Shown here in pieces: positions 35,513-45,862 of a stretch of DNA of 64,000 nucleotides. The stretch lies in the NCBI GenBank assembly GCA_018648805.1, contig JABGQM010000022.1:1-64000 (forward strand), written 5' to 3'. Both the position numbers and the translations under genes were made by a program. This DNA is from Verrucomicrobiota bacterium (lineage in GTDB: Bacteria; Verrucomicrobiota; Kiritimatiellia; UBA8416; JABMPJ01). A model generated the notes under the pieces. The model saw only the letters and a list, made by a program, of their open reading frames with translations, was not told where the DNA came from and did no database searches. Every line of letters begins with the position of its first letter. Position 1 is the stretch's first letter.

Positions 35513-36954
35513 AGAGCACCTTTGCTCTTCTTGCCCTCTCGCAGCACCTGCAAGAACGCCAGGAAGCCCTGGAACGTGGCCCAGGCGGCGCGGGGGCGGC
35601 CGATGAGATGCAGGGCTTGGCGCAGCATGATGGAGGGACGGAAATAGAAGTCGCGCATCAGCTGCGTACGCGCCGCCTCGAGCGATTCCTTGGTGAAGCC
35701 GGTGGGGATGAAGGTGGCCTCGATCGTGGTCATCTTACGCCAGTCGCAATCGAAGGTACCCATCTCGGATGCCGTGCGGTAGATCTCGGAACCGGGGAAG
35801 GGGGCCAGCAGCATGACGCTAATGTCATCCAGCGGCAGGTCCAGGGCCACCTCACGTGTAGAGGCGAGGGTGGCCTCGGTCTCGCCGGGGAATCCGACAA
35901 TGAAGAATCCCTTGGTCTGGAGTCCGGCGGCGCGGCTCCATTCGAGGGCCTGGCGAATCTGTGGGATATCCAGGTTCTTGTTGACGCTTTTCAAGATCTC
36001 GGCATCCCCGCTCTCAATCCCGTAGGTGATGTGCCAACAGCCCGCTTGGCGCATCAGGGCGAGCAGCTCGGGGGTGACGCGGTCGGCGCGACCGAGGCAG
36101 GACCAGGTGATGTCAATCTTCTGCTCGAGCAGCAGCTTGCAGAACTCCGCCACGCGCTTGCGCGAAATGATAAAGGTGTCATCCTCGATCAGGATCTCGC
36201 GCACGCCGAAGTCGTCGCGCAGCTGTTTGATCATGCGCACGGCGTAGGCGGGGGTGTAGGCGCGGCACATGCGACCAAAGACCGAACGATCGCAGAAGGT
36301 GCAGCGGTTGGGGCAGCCGCGTGTGAGCACGACCGAGGCACAGGGCCAGCGTCGGATGCGCGCCGGCGAGGGCCGGAAAGCGGCCGGGAATCCATCCAGA
36401 AGATCCCAGGCGGGCAGGGGCAGGCTGTCCAGCTCATGGACCAGGTCACGCGGCGGATTGTGATGGAGCGCACCGTCGCGCCGTTCAACCGTGCCGGTGA
36501 TGCCTTGCGGAATGCCGCCCGCCTCATCAGAGGCCTGCAGGATATCGACGAGTGTGATTTCGCCCTCGCCGATCACGGCCAGGTCGAAGCCGGCGTAGTG
36601 GGTCAGCGTTTCATCCGGCAGGGCCGTGCCGTGGCAGCCGCCGATCAGGACCAGGACGTCCGGACGCGCCTCCTTGATGCGTGTGGCCAGCGCGGCGGCG
36701 GCTTCGATGCCGGAGGTAGTGGCGGTCAGCCCCACAACGGTCGGTTTGAACTCAAGCACCCGCCGCAGTGTTTCGCCGAGGGGGAGATTGCCGGCGGCGG
36801 CTTCGACGATCGCAACGGCGGCACCGGCCTCGCGCGCACTGGCCGCGAGGCAGGCCAGACCGAAGGAGGGTTCCGTATTGGCCGCGCCGGCAAACGCGCC
36901 GTAGCGGTCTTCGAGTGAGACGGGGGCCGTGGCCAAGACGAGACGTGCGTTCAT
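35509..36954 (-). CDS. B12-binding-domain radical SAM protein
   Basis: This 481-residue enzyme has an N-terminal cobalamin-binding-type Rossmann domain (about 1-140, with LVLIGGCHGTALPDETLTHY and FDLAVIGEGE). The radical SAM core follows, with its 4Fe-4S ligands in RGCPNRCTFC near residue 210. Typical core segments IEDDTFIISRKRVAEF, GIESGDAEILKSVNK and FFIVGFPGETE follow. The DxHxxG cobalamin motif is not obvious, so B12 binding is uncertain. The substrate is unknown; coupling with a glycosyltransferase suggests modification of a lipid or glycan. Confidence 0.9.
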   Translation of the reverse strand: MNARLVLATAPVSLEDRYGAFAGAANTEPSFGLACLAASAREAGAAVAIVEAAAGNLPLGETLRRVLEFKPTVVGLTATTSGIEAAAALATRIKEARPDVLVLIGGCHGTALPDETLTHYAGFDLAVIGEGEITLVDILQASDEAGGIPQGITGTVERRDGALHHNPPRDLVHELDSLPLPAWDLLDGFPAAFRPSPARIRRWPCASVVLTRGCPNRCTFCDRSVFGRMCRAYTPAYAVRMIKQLRDDFGVREILIEDDTFIISRKRVAEFCKLLLEQKIDITWSCLGRADRVTPELLALMRQAGCWHITYGIESGDAEILKSVNKNLDIPQIRQALEWSRAAGLQTKGFFIVGFPGETEATLASTREVALDLPLDDISVMLLAPFPGSEIYRTASEMGTFDCDWRKMTTIEATFIPTGFTKESLEAARTQLMRDFYFRPSIMLRQALHLIGRPRAAWATFQGFLAFLQVLREGKKSKGAL

Positions 36955-37003
36955 GTGTATAGATGCCTGTAAACAGTCAATGCAAACATTCCTGTACCTC
37001 CGT

Positions 37004-37153
37004 TATCAACACCCAATGTCCAACAAGGAATATCCAATGTCCAAGTGGGGAGCCTTGCTCGATCCACAGACTGCGCATGCACAAACTCATCTGTTTGCCC
37101 GAAGTGCCTTTCCTTGGATATTGGATATTGAGTGTTGGCTGTTGGATATTGAG
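37004..37153. repeat. ATATCCAA/TTGGATAT dispersed element, copy 2
   Basis: Left arm ATCAACACCCAATGTCCAAC and AATATCCAATGTCC face right arm TTGGATATTGGATATTGAG and TGTTGGATATTGAG. A central GATCCACAGA is shared with copy 1. The sequence after the right arm (CGTAATACCTTCTCG) resembles the right end of copy 3, which would put the 3' end of the DUF2304 gene inside the element. It fills the 199-base gap between the radical SAM and DUF2304 genes. Confidence 0.85.
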
Positions 37154-37546
37154 CTAGCCCCCAATCGTAATACCTTCTCGCACACCCTCTACTTCGGAAG
37201 TGGGGGGGTGCTCGCCTCTGAGGAGGGCGATTTCCTGCGAGAGCTTCTTGATCTGGCGGCGGTGCTGCGAGATGACCAACGAGAACTGGAGCGTCATGAG
37301 CAACAGCACGAAAAAGGCCATCAGGAAGAGCGTGGTGGTGATGGTGACCGCACCGATCAGGTGGGAGAGCCGCACCAGGAGATCGTAGCGCACAACCACC
37401 AGAATGGACCCGGTGGCGATGCCGAGCCAGACCCAGCAGTAGGCGATATCGAGGCGCCCCTTCTGTACCAGGCGGACGATGACCCCCAGCAGGATCACGC
37501 TGAGAATGATGGCGGCGATGAACTGGCGCGGTTGGATGTGGATCAT
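37154..37546 (-). CDS. DUF2304 membrane protein
   Basis: This 130-residue integral-membrane protein has three TM helices (about residues 8-25, 33-52 and 65-92). A short coiled coil follows (QFSLVISQHRRQIKKLSQEIALLRGE), the DUF2304 layout. Its start overlaps the stop of the family 2 glycosyltransferase (ATGA), the usual partner of DUF2304. The last residues (GVREGITIGG) appear to be coded by the edge of a dispersed repeat. It probably works with the glycosyltransferase in passing lipid-linked sugar across the membrane. Confidence 0.85.
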   Translation of the reverse strand: MIHIQPRQFIAAIILSVILLGVIVRLVQKGRLDIAYCWVWLGIATGSILVVVRYDLLVRLSHLIGAVTITTTLFLMAFFVLLLMTLQFSLVISQHRRQIKKLSQEIALLRGEHPPTSEVEGVREGITIGG

Positions 37547-38304
37547 GACGCGGCTCCCGGCGCCTGCATCGTCGTCCGCCAGCGGCGCCATTGGAATACG
37601 TTGAGGAGGACGATAAAGAGGGAGAGCAGCATCTTGATGGCGTAGTAAAGGGGTTTCAGCCCCGAGTGCATTGAGGCGCCGCCATCGCGCATCCGCATTT
37701 TCACGGGCAACTCGATGACATGCAGACCCGCCATATGCGCCATGACAATCACGTCCGAATCAGGATAGTCACAGGGGAACACCCCGCTTGCAAAGAAGCC
37801 CACCGTTGGCCCCGAGAGGGCCTGCATGCCTGAAGTGGGATCGGTGGTTTTGAGTCCGGTCAGCACGCGAATGATTCCCGCAAAGAGCGCATGCCCGGCG
37901 CGGCGAATGGGCGGTGTATCGCGGTCGGCCCCGTTAAGATGGCGCGAGCCTATGGCAATATCGGCCTCACCGTCGCGCACCGCGGCGAGGAGGGCTGGCA
38001 GCTCGGAGGGGGGGTGTTGACCGTCGGCATCGATCTGCAGCACGGGGGCAAAGCCGTTGCGGTGGGCATACAGGTAGCCGGTTTCTAGGGCGGCGCCATA
38101 GCCGAGATTGCAGCCATGTGAGAGTACGGTGGCGCCGGCCGCGCGCGCTATGGCGGCAGATCCGTCGCTGGAGGCATCATCGATAACGACGATCGTGGCC
38201 TCGGGAATCGCCTGCTTCAGATCATGAATAACGGCGGCCACACGGGGGGCCTCGTTGTAGCAGGGCATGATCACCAGGGGTCTATACAGAGGGTCGCTCT
38301 CCAT
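37543..38304 (-). CDS. Family 2 glycosyltransferase (polyprenyl-phosphate type)
   Basis: This 253-residue enzyme resembles dolichol/undecaprenyl-phosphate sugar transferases. It has LVIMPCYNEAPRVAAVI, VVIDDASSDGS and the metal motif LQIDADGQHPP. A C-terminal hydrophobic stretch (YYAIKMLLSLFIVLLNVF) could anchor it. I choose the ATG at MESDPLYRP; the longer frame has no ribosome site or family features. It is coupled to DUF2304. It likely loads a sugar onto a polyprenyl phosphate for envelope glycan work. Confidence 0.9.
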   Translation of the reverse strand: MESDPLYRPLVIMPCYNEAPRVAAVIHDLKQAIPEATIVVIDDASSDGSAAIARAAGATVLSHGCNLGYGAALETGYLYAHRNGFAPVLQIDADGQHPPSELPALLAAVRDGEADIAIGSRHLNGADRDTPPIRRAGHALFAGIIRVLTGLKTTDPTSGMQALSGPTVGFFASGVFPCDYPDSDVIVMAHMAGLHVIELPVKMRMRDGGASMHSGLKPLYYAIKMLLSLFIVLLNVFQWRRWRTTMQAPGAAS

Positions 38305-38495
38305 GGGAAAACATGGTAGCGGGAGGGAGAGACGGTGTAAAGGGCTCGATTGATTGCACCGTTCGCGAACGGCATGACGCATGTTCCATCATGTCTCGGC
38401 TGAATCGCGTTTCTGAGACAGCAATCTCCAACCCTTGAAAGTATATATGACCGTATAGCTCATCATTCCTCAAGAGTGAGGAGGCGGCGGGGTCT

Positions 38496-40019
38496 GTGGC
38501 ACAGCACTTGCTCTACAACATAGGCACTATGGTTACCGATGACATTGCGACAAAAGGAAACGGTGTGATTCGCGTGCCCCGCGTGATTCAGGTGGCGACA
38601 TTGGTAGCTCTCCTTTACCTGTACCGTCCACGTACGGCGCGTGGTGAGTCGCATTTCGACCTCAAGAACCTATACTACCAGGAGCGCAACGGCCGGATTC
38701 GCGTTATCGCGCCAACGTTCCTCTACCGCCGTGCCGTGAGTCCCGACTTCTCATTCAAGATCGAAGGAATCTACAATTCGATTTCAGGGGCGACCCCGAC
38801 CGGAGCCCCGCCGCCATTTCTTGTCAGTGAGGCAGCTCCTGCACCGGTAGTCGAGGAGTGCAACGTGGTGACCCGCCCCTCCGCCTCGCCCGCCCCGGTG
38901 AGCAACGATGTCTACTATGACGACGATGATGATGATGATGACGATGATGACCATGAAGATGAGTTTGAAGAGGAGGACGAGGAGGACGAGGAGGACGAAG
39001 AAGATGAGGTAGAGGATCGGCGAAGGCGACGCTGGAATGCCAAGGCTGGCGCGACGCCGACGTCAGCGCCAGCGCCAGCGCCGCGCCCACAGCCGTCTTC
39101 TTCTGCACCGTCATACACAACCGAGACGGTCTGCTCAGCCCCTCAGCCTGCCGCCACTCCCGACCCGCCACCGCCACCTGTTCGCTCGACGGAACTTCCT
39201 ACGGCTGAAGTAGAGGACACGCGGATTGGACTGAATCTTGAACTCAGCAAACGTGTCGGGCGTCAGACCTTTGTGGGACAACTTGCCTACAGTACTGAAG
39301 AGGACTATGACTCGTATGGTGTTGCATTCAGTGATGCCATCGCATTCAACGAGCAGAACACGACGTTGCTCCTGGGGGGCGCCTATACGCACGACCTGAT
39401 TTCAGTGCCCGGTTTGCTCGATGATACCAAGCAAACCATCGATCTGATGGTGGGGGTGACCCAGGTGTTGGGGCCCAAGACCACAGCCACGCTCAATCTG
39501 ACCGCCAGTCGTGCCGAGGGGTATCTGGCTGATCCCTATAAAGTGGTGGAGTTGAACGGTGCGTTGGTCTATGAGCAACGTCCCGATGTGAAAGATAAGG
39601 TAGTCGTTTACGCCTCCCTGACGCGCTATATCGAGTGGCTCCAGGCAAGCAGTGAGCTGAGCTATCGCTGGTTTGAGGACTCGAATGGGATCACCTCGCA
39701 AACCGTGGGGCTGGCGTGGTACCAGCGGTTGGGGCGGCACCTTATCCTGCGTCCGCGTGTGCGCCTCTATAATCAGACAGCCGCCGATTTCTATGGGTAT
39801 GTGTTTGAAGGCGCCCCTGAGTTCTACTCATCTGACTATCGGGTCTCGGCCATGCAGGCGACGGGCTATGGACTGAAGCTGATATGGAATCCAACCCGCA
39901 CGCTCTCGCTTGATATTGGGTATGACCACTATGAACAGGAAGGCAAGGATGACGTGGGGCTGCCTGAGATGTATCCGTCGGCCGAATTCATAACAGGAGG
40001 GCTACGGATATGGCTCTGA
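38496..40019 (+). CDS. DUF3570 outer-membrane beta-barrel protein with SGAT motif
   Basis: This 507-residue exported protein has a signal peptide near residues 28-50. An N-terminal beta region carries SISGATPTGA, with Thr100 in the place flavinylated by ApbE in NqrC/RnfG (S/T-G-A-T); the usual upstream Asp is Asn94. A long disordered acidic and Pro-rich insert follows (about 140-245), with runs of Asp and Glu. The C-terminal beta-barrel strands end LRIWL, an aromatic/hydrophobic OM-type end. A GTG start 12 bases after GAGGAGG is used; an ATG 11 codons later is possible. It overlaps apbE by ten bases. This family repeatedly neighbours ApbE and DUF4266 proteins. Confidence 0.85.
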   Translation: MAQHLLYNIGTMVTDDIATKGNGVIRVPRVIQVATLVALLYLYRPRTARGESHFDLKNLYYQERNGRIRVIAPTFLYRRAVSPDFSFKIEGIYNSISGATPTGAPPPFLVSEAAPAPVVEECNVVTRPSASPAPVSNDVYYDDDDDDDDDDDHEDEFEEEDEEDEEDEEDEVEDRRRRRWNAKAGATPTSAPAPAPRPQPSSSAPSYTTETVCSAPQPAATPDPPPPPVRSTELPTAEVEDTRIGLNLELSKRVGRQTFVGQLAYSTEEDYDSYGVAFSDAIAFNEQNTTLLLGGAYTHDLISVPGLLDDTKQTIDLMVGVTQVLGPKTTATLNLTASRAEGYLADPYKVVELNGALVYEQRPDVKDKVVVYASLTRYIEWLQASSELSYRWFEDSNGITSQTVGLAWYQRLGRHLILRPRVRLYNQTAADFYGYVFEGAPEFYSSDYRVSAMQATGYGLKLIWNPTRTLSLDIGYDHYEQEGKDDVGLPEMYPSAEFITGGLRIWL

Positions 40020-41005
40020 TGAAAAGCATAGACCGTCCCGCGCTGCATGGTGTGGGTGACTACACACGATTCTCCTTCACGGCAATGGGGTCGCCCTGTG
40101 AGGTAATCTATGCGGCGCGCTCGCACGCGGCCGCTGAGGCGTTCCGTGACACAGTGGTCGATTGGGTGAGTGCGTTTGAAAATCAGTTTTCTTTCTACCG
40201 CAAGGATAGTCTGGTCAGTCGCGTGAACCGAGACGCGGGGGGAGAAGGGGTGGCGATTGACGAGACGGCAACCGAGTTGCTGTCACTCTGCAACTGGTAC
40301 TACTGGCTGACGGAGGGCGTTTTTGATCCTACGGCTGGCCCGCTGCTCCGTCTGTGGGACTACCACGATCCCGAGGCCGCGATCCCATCGGAGGGGCAGG
40401 TGGCGGCCGCCCGAGACCTGGTGGGGTGGTCCCGTGTTGAGTATGATGAGGGTCGCCTACGTCTCCCCGAACCGGGTATGGCCATCGACTTTGGAGGGAT
40501 TGGGAAGGAGTATGCCATTGATCAGGTTATGGCGATCGCCAGTCGCGAAGGCATGCGGGATGTCCTTGTCAATTTTGGCCATGATGTCCGCATGATGGGG
40601 TGCGCTCCACAAGGCGGCATGTGGCGTGTGGGTCTGGAGGATCCCCGTTCACCTGAGCGATGCTGGAGTGGGGTGTCGATCGACAATGGGGCCGTATGCA
40701 CCTCAGGGGACTATAGGCGTTACCGTACGATTGAGGGCAAACGCTATGGGCATATCGTGGACTGTCGAACCGGGTATCCAGTGGCCAATGGCTGTCTCTC
40801 CGTCACGGTTATAGCGACGTCGAGTATTGACGCCGGAATTCTGTCGACGACGGCTTTTGTCATGGGGGCGGATGATGGGCTGCAGATGCTCGCGCGACAT
40901 TTCGGATCAGAGGGGGCCATATGGACAGAGTCGGGCGCTATCCAGACACCAGGATTCGCGGGCTACGTTGTCGACGACCACGACAGCGAAAGAGTGTTCT
41001 CATGA
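40010..41005 (+). CDS. apbE: FAD:protein FMN transferase (ApbE)
   Basis: This 331-residue ApbE-family enzyme transfers FMN from FAD to a Thr/Ser of an extracytoplasmic protein, with Mg2+. Seen motifs are FTAMGSPCEVIY at the N-terminus, the FAD-site AIDFGGIGKEYAIDQV and the metal/phosphate region TSSIDAGILSTTAFVMG. No clear signal peptide precedes the catalytic domain, so its side of the membrane is uncertain. It overlaps the DUF3570 gene before it and the DUF4266 gene after it. The SGAT motif in the DUF3570 protein is a plausible substrate. Confidence 0.92.
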   Translation: MALMKSIDRPALHGVGDYTRFSFTAMGSPCEVIYAARSHAAAEAFRDTVVDWVSAFENQFSFYRKDSLVSRVNRDAGGEGVAIDETATELLSLCNWYYWLTEGVFDPTAGPLLRLWDYHDPEAAIPSEGQVAAARDLVGWSRVEYDEGRLRLPEPGMAIDFGGIGKEYAIDQVMAIASREGMRDVLVNFGHDVRMMGCAPQGGMWRVGLEDPRSPERCWSGVSIDNGAVCTSGDYRRYRTIEGKRYGHIVDCRTGYPVANGCLSVTVIATSSIDAGILSTTAFVMGADDGLQMLARHFGSEGAIWTESGAIQTPGFAGYVVDDHDSERVFS

Positions 41006-41211
41006 TCGTAAGACTAATGCTTCTTCTGGCGCTGATGACCGCCTCGGGGTGTGCCACGGTCAAGCCGTGGGAACGTGCCCACCTGGGTGACTATATCATG
41101 CGTGCCGACCGCGACCCACTGGACGACTCGCTTTCCGAGCACGTCCACTTCACCCGCGAGGCCGCGGCCGGGGGGCGCGGCGTGGGCGGAGGAGGCTGTG
41201 GCTGCAATTGA
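41002..41211 (+). CDS. DUF4266 lipoprotein
   Basis: This 69-residue lipoprotein has a signal peptide ending TASGC (Cys17). The family body VKPWERAHLGDYIMRADRDP follows, with a characteristic C-terminus GVGGGGCGCN. The ATG overlaps the apbE stop. DUF4266 proteins nearly always accompany DUF3570 and ApbE genes. The invariant Gly/Cys tail suggests metal or cofactor binding or modification, but none is shown. It lies back-to-back (two bases) with the convergent purH-like gene. Confidence 0.88.
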   Translation: MIVRLMLLLALMTASGCATVKPWERAHLGDYIMRADRDPLDDSLSEHVHFTREAAAGGRGVGGGGCGCN

Positions 41212-41213
41212 TC

Positions 41214-42467
<1,254 letters not shown>

Positions 42468-42512
42468 GATGTCTCCCATGGGTTGTGGTATAGCAAGCAG
42501 CGCGACAGGGCA

Positions 42513-43769
42513 CTAGCGTTGGGCCAGCACGTCGCGCTCGTAGGTTTCCATATCGCTGAGCCAGTCGGCCGCAACCGGCACGCCGGCCTGTTCACAGAGC
42601 TGGTCCCAGGCGGCGGCGAAAGGCATTGATTTGAACGCCTCCATAAGGGCCAGGCGTTGGGCGTTCTTGCCCTCGGCTTCGTACGCCTGGAGCTGCGGCG
42701 TCGGATCGAGCAAGGCGTACAGGATGCCCTTGCGCGCGGCACGCGTACCGGTGACGTAGGCCCCGATGCGATTGATGGAGGCGTCGAAGAAGTCGAGGGC
42801 GATGATCACGCGCTCCCAGGCGTTGCCGCGCTGGATCTCGAGGAAGACATTCTTGAGGTCGTCGTTGAACAGCACGACGTGGTCGGAGTCCCAGCGGACC
42901 GGGCGGCTGACGTGCAGCAGGATCTTATCCATGAACTGGAGGTGACTTGAGATCTTGCCGTCGATCGTTTCAGTGGGGTGAAAGTGCCCCATATCCATGC
43001 AGAGGCCCATGCCGCGGCTGATGGCGTAGTCGGCACAGAACTCGGCCGAGCTGACCACGTAGGATTCCGATCCGATACCGAAGAGTTTGCTTTCGATGAA
43101 GTCGACGCACTGGGTGGTGTCAACCGACGTGTCCGCCATGATCTCATCGTAGGAGTGGGCCATGCGGGCGCGCGGCCCAAAGCGGTCGGCCGGGATGTCT
43201 TTGGACCCGTCGGGGGTCCACCAGTTGACGTAACAGGGCGAGCCCTGGGCGTGCGCCATGGCCTCGGCGATCTTGCGGCAGGCCTTGCCGTGTTGGACCC
43301 AGAAGGTCCGGATGGCCTCATCGCGATGGGAGAGTGTGAACCCATCTTCGGCCTTGGGGTGTGCGAAGAAAGTCGGGTTGAAGTCGAGGCAGACGCCCTT
43401 GGCTTTGGCCCAGTCGATCCACTGCTGAAAGCAGGTGGCGTCCATCTGGTCGCGGTCGACATGGTGGTCGGTTTCGGAGTAGCTGGCGTGCACATTGACC
43501 CGCTGCCTGCCGGGGATGAGTGACATGGCCATCGCGATGTCGGCGCGGGCTTCATCGCCATTGCGCGCCCGGCCGGGGTAGTTGCCGGTGGCCATGATGC
43601 CGCCGCCGTCGAGGCCGGCTGGCTTGGTCTCGAAGCCGGCCACATCGTCGGCTTGCCAGCAGTGCAGCGAGATGGGGGTCGCGAGGGCCTTGGCGATAGC
43701 GGCGTCCGTATCGATTCCGAAGTCGGCGTAGCGCGCCTTGGCCAGTTCATATGCTTGTGCAACGCTCAT
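42513..43769 (-). CDS. rhaA: L-rhamnose isomerase
   Basis: This 418-residue TIM-barrel enzyme converts L-rhamnose to L-rhamnulose. The family N-terminus ISLHCWQADDVAGFE and the segments LDFNPTFFAHPKAEDGFTLSH and MDMGHFHPTETI supply metal and substrate ligands. Length matches E. coli RhaA. No rhamnulokinase or aldolase gene is next to it, so the rest of the pathway lies elsewhere. It lies 45 bases upstream of the AICAR transformylase on the same strand. Confidence 0.95.
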   Translation of the reverse strand: MSVAQAYELAKARYADFGIDTDAAIAKALATPISLHCWQADDVAGFETKPAGLDGGGIMATGNYPGRARNGDEARADIAMAMSLIPGRQRVNVHASYSETDHHVDRDQMDATCFQQWIDWAKAKGVCLDFNPTFFAHPKAEDGFTLSHRDEAIRTFWVQHGKACRKIAEAMAHAQGSPCYVNWWTPDGSKDIPADRFGPRARMAHSYDEIMADTSVDTTQCVDFIESKLFGIGSESYVVSSAEFCADYAISRGMGLCMDMGHFHPTETIDGKISSHLQFMDKILLHVSRPVRWDSDHVVLFNDDLKNVFLEIQRGNAWERVIIALDFFDASINRIGAYVTGTRAARKGILYALLDPTPQLQAYEAEGKNAQRLALMEAFKSMPFAAAWDQLCEQAGVPVAADWLSDMETYERDVLAQR

Positions 43770-43853
43770 GTTTCAATCCTTTAATAGCAGGGGTCGTCAC
43801 CAGAAATGGAAGCGCGAGTATGCCTCATGCCGCGCCGTCTCGCCATCACAATT

Positions 43854-44744
43854 TTAGACCAGCGTATTGTAGGCGGCGAAGATGACACTCATGAGGAGGG
43901 TATGGGCGATACCGATCGCAAAGAAGAATATGATCGGCGAGAGATCGAACATGCCGATCTTGACCGGGTAGCGGCGCAGCGGGCCGAGGAGCAGGTTGAT
44001 CCAGTCACGGCAGAGCATGGCCAGCCCCTGGGACTGGGTAAACATCGAGATCCACGAGCCGATGATCATCATCAGCATGAGGGATTGCAGCATGGGGAGC
44101 AACTGGACCCAGGCCCCCAGGGCCAGAATGACCGCCTTGAGCAGTGAGGTCACGGCCGCACCGTCTCCCCAGTAGAGGCCACCGGGCAGTACCATGCGCA
44201 TTTCGTTGGGGGGCACGGCCCGTCCGAAGTGGTCGAGCAGCACCACGAGCAGCAGGCCATAGAGGGTCAGGATCAAGGGCCGCCACTGTATGCGGGTATC
44301 CGAGAAAGGGCGTGAGAGGTAGTGCAGCAGTGAGACGGTGTGCTCCTGGGATCGGGCCGCTCCTGCCCACGTGAAGAGCAGTGAGATGCCCCACAGGCGA
44401 AAGAGGAACGTGCCGAATGAGAGCACGCTGAAGATGAGCCGGTTGACCAAGGTCGGGGCAGCGGGTTGCGCCTCAAGGCCGAGCGTTATGAGCCAGATGG
44501 CCTCGGAGGGTGCGATCAGGGCGCGGAAGGTGATGATGACGCCGATCGTGATCAGGGCCACCAGGCGTGAGGATAGCCCGAAGAAGACCGGTTCGACAAA
44601 AGTGAGCACGATACGGGAGAGGCGTGCGATGGGCCCCAGATAGGGGTTGAAGTGGATCTGGCGATCGTCGTCATGGGTCCAGATGCGGAACCAGAAGGCG
44701 ATCATCAACATGTTGAAGAGGGTGTCCCAGGTGCTGAAGCTCAT
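43854..44744 (-). CDS. YggT-like integral membrane protein
   Basis: This 296-residue protein has about six TM helices. The C-terminal half (LGAWVQLLPMLQSLMLMMIIGSW...LLLGPLRRYP...FDLSPIIFFFAIG) matches the YggT fold. The N-terminal half seems to repeat this pattern (LSRIVLTFVEPVFFGL), so it looks like a tandem YggT. Classic YggT proteins are 80-190 residues. Its start overlaps the RNase HIII stop (ATGA). YggT is linked to osmotic tolerance and membrane-protein placement; the role here is unknown. Confidence 0.75.
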   Translation of the reverse strand: MSFSTWDTLFNMLMIAFWFRIWTHDDDRQIHFNPYLGPIARLSRIVLTFVEPVFFGLSSRLVALITIGVIITFRALIAPSEAIWLITLGLEAQPAAPTLVNRLIFSVLSFGTFLFRLWGISLLFTWAGAARSQEHTVSLLHYLSRPFSDTRIQWRPLILTLYGLLLVVLLDHFGRAVPPNEMRMVLPGGLYWGDGAAVTSLLKAVILALGAWVQLLPMLQSLMLMMIIGSWISMFTQSQGLAMLCRDWINLLLGPLRRYPVKIGMFDLSPIIFFFAIGIAHTLLMSVIFAAYNTLV

Positions 44745-45733
44745 TTGGACTTCTTCCTATAGGTAAAGGCTTTGGATACGGCCTGGCCTTCGGGGCCGAG
44801 CGCTTCGCGTGAGCTGCCGGCCGCGGCGAGCACCTGGTCGGTCGTCTTGAAATGGCATTTGGCGGTGTCGAGGAGGACCTTGGGGCCCCGCTTCTTGACC
44901 AGCTCCACGGCCCATTCGCGTACGCCGGCCGAGGCGCCCTTGGGCATGGTAATCTTATGGAAGTCGGACTGCTGCTGCAGCGAGCGCAGGAAAATCTCGC
45001 GGGCAATGATCGAGGCGGCGGCCACGGCAAGGTCGGACTCCGCTTTGTGTCGCTGCACCAGGTCGATCTTCTGCCCCTTCTTCATGAGGGCGCGTTCGAC
45101 CTGCTGCTTGCTTCCAAACTGATCCGATATGGCGCGTGGACAGTCGGGGACAGCCTCGAGCAGGTTTTCAATGGCGCGCGCATGACCCCAGGCCAGGAGG
45201 GTGTTGACGCTGTGCATCTTGGCGTAGAGTCGGTTGTAGGCTGCAGGCCCGATCTTGACCACGCTGTGGCGGTTGCCCAGCAGGTTGCGCAGCTCGCCGC
45301 CGATGCGCAGTGCCTTCTTATCGCTCGTGATCTGCTTGCTGTCCTTGACATCCATCTTACGCATCTGTTCGGCCAGGCGGGGATCAATGTAGGCTGCCGC
45401 GATAACGATCGGGCCGAAGAAATCGCCCTTACCGCTCTCATCGACACCCATATGCGGTGTTGTCGCTTCGGGGTTGATCACTTCCTCGTACCCTATTTCG
45501 GCCCCCATGAGGACCAGCGGTTCGAGCGTGAAGGTCACGAAGTCCGTGGCACCCTTGCCCTGCACGAGGCAGGTGCCGCTCTTGTAGAGCGAGATCTTGC
45601 AGTGCGGGATTTCGACGGCAATGCGCGTATGCTCTACCCGGATGGGGCGGTAATTCCCGGTGCGCAGAATCTCGTCCAGGATGTCCTGTTGCTCTGCTGT
45701 CAATTTGTATGAAAAAGAGTTCTTGTTAGCCAT
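44741..45733 (-). CDS. rnhC: Ribonuclease HIII
   Basis: This 330-residue enzyme cleaves RNA in RNA-DNA hybrids. It has the HIII-specific N-terminal TBP-like domain (about 1-90) and then the type 2 RNase H core, with GVDESGKGDFFGP carrying the first catalytic acids. DVKDSKQI and HKAESDLAVAAASIIARE are the later conserved segments. Length and domain order are standard. RNase HIII is common in Firmicutes and PVC relatives. It is coupled to the YggT-like gene. Confidence 0.95.
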   Translation of the reverse strand: MANKNSFSYKLTAEQQDILDEILRTGNYRPIRVEHTRIAVEIPHCKISLYKSGTCLVQGKGATDFVTFTLEPLVLMGAEIGYEEVINPEATTPHMGVDESGKGDFFGPIVIAAAYIDPRLAEQMRKMDVKDSKQITSDKKALRIGGELRNLLGNRHSVVKIGPAAYNRLYAKMHSVNTLLAWGHARAIENLLEAVPDCPRAISDQFGSKQQVERALMKKGQKIDLVQRHKAESDLAVAAASIIAREIFLRSLQQQSDFHKITMPKGASAGVREWAVELVKKRGPKVLLDTAKCHFKTTDQVLAAAGSSREALGPEGQAVSKAFTYRKKSK

Positions 45734-45862
45734 GGCGGGGGATCATGCCACACGGCGGGGCGCGGGGCCACACGAAAGTAAGCGAAGACTCGACAGGGAG
45801 GCCGAAATGCTGAACACTGCCCCTGTTTACGGTACAAAAACACGGGCATAGGGCAGAGCGAT

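Noticed and set aside
36929..37645. Rightward 238-codon frame across the repeat and the DUF2304 gene
   Set aside because: It runs through a dispersed repeat and antisense to two coupled genes with clear families.
38824..39177. Leftward Ser- and His-rich frames over the DUF3570 gene
   Set aside because: They arise from the GAT/GAC repeat coding for Asp runs in the real gene.
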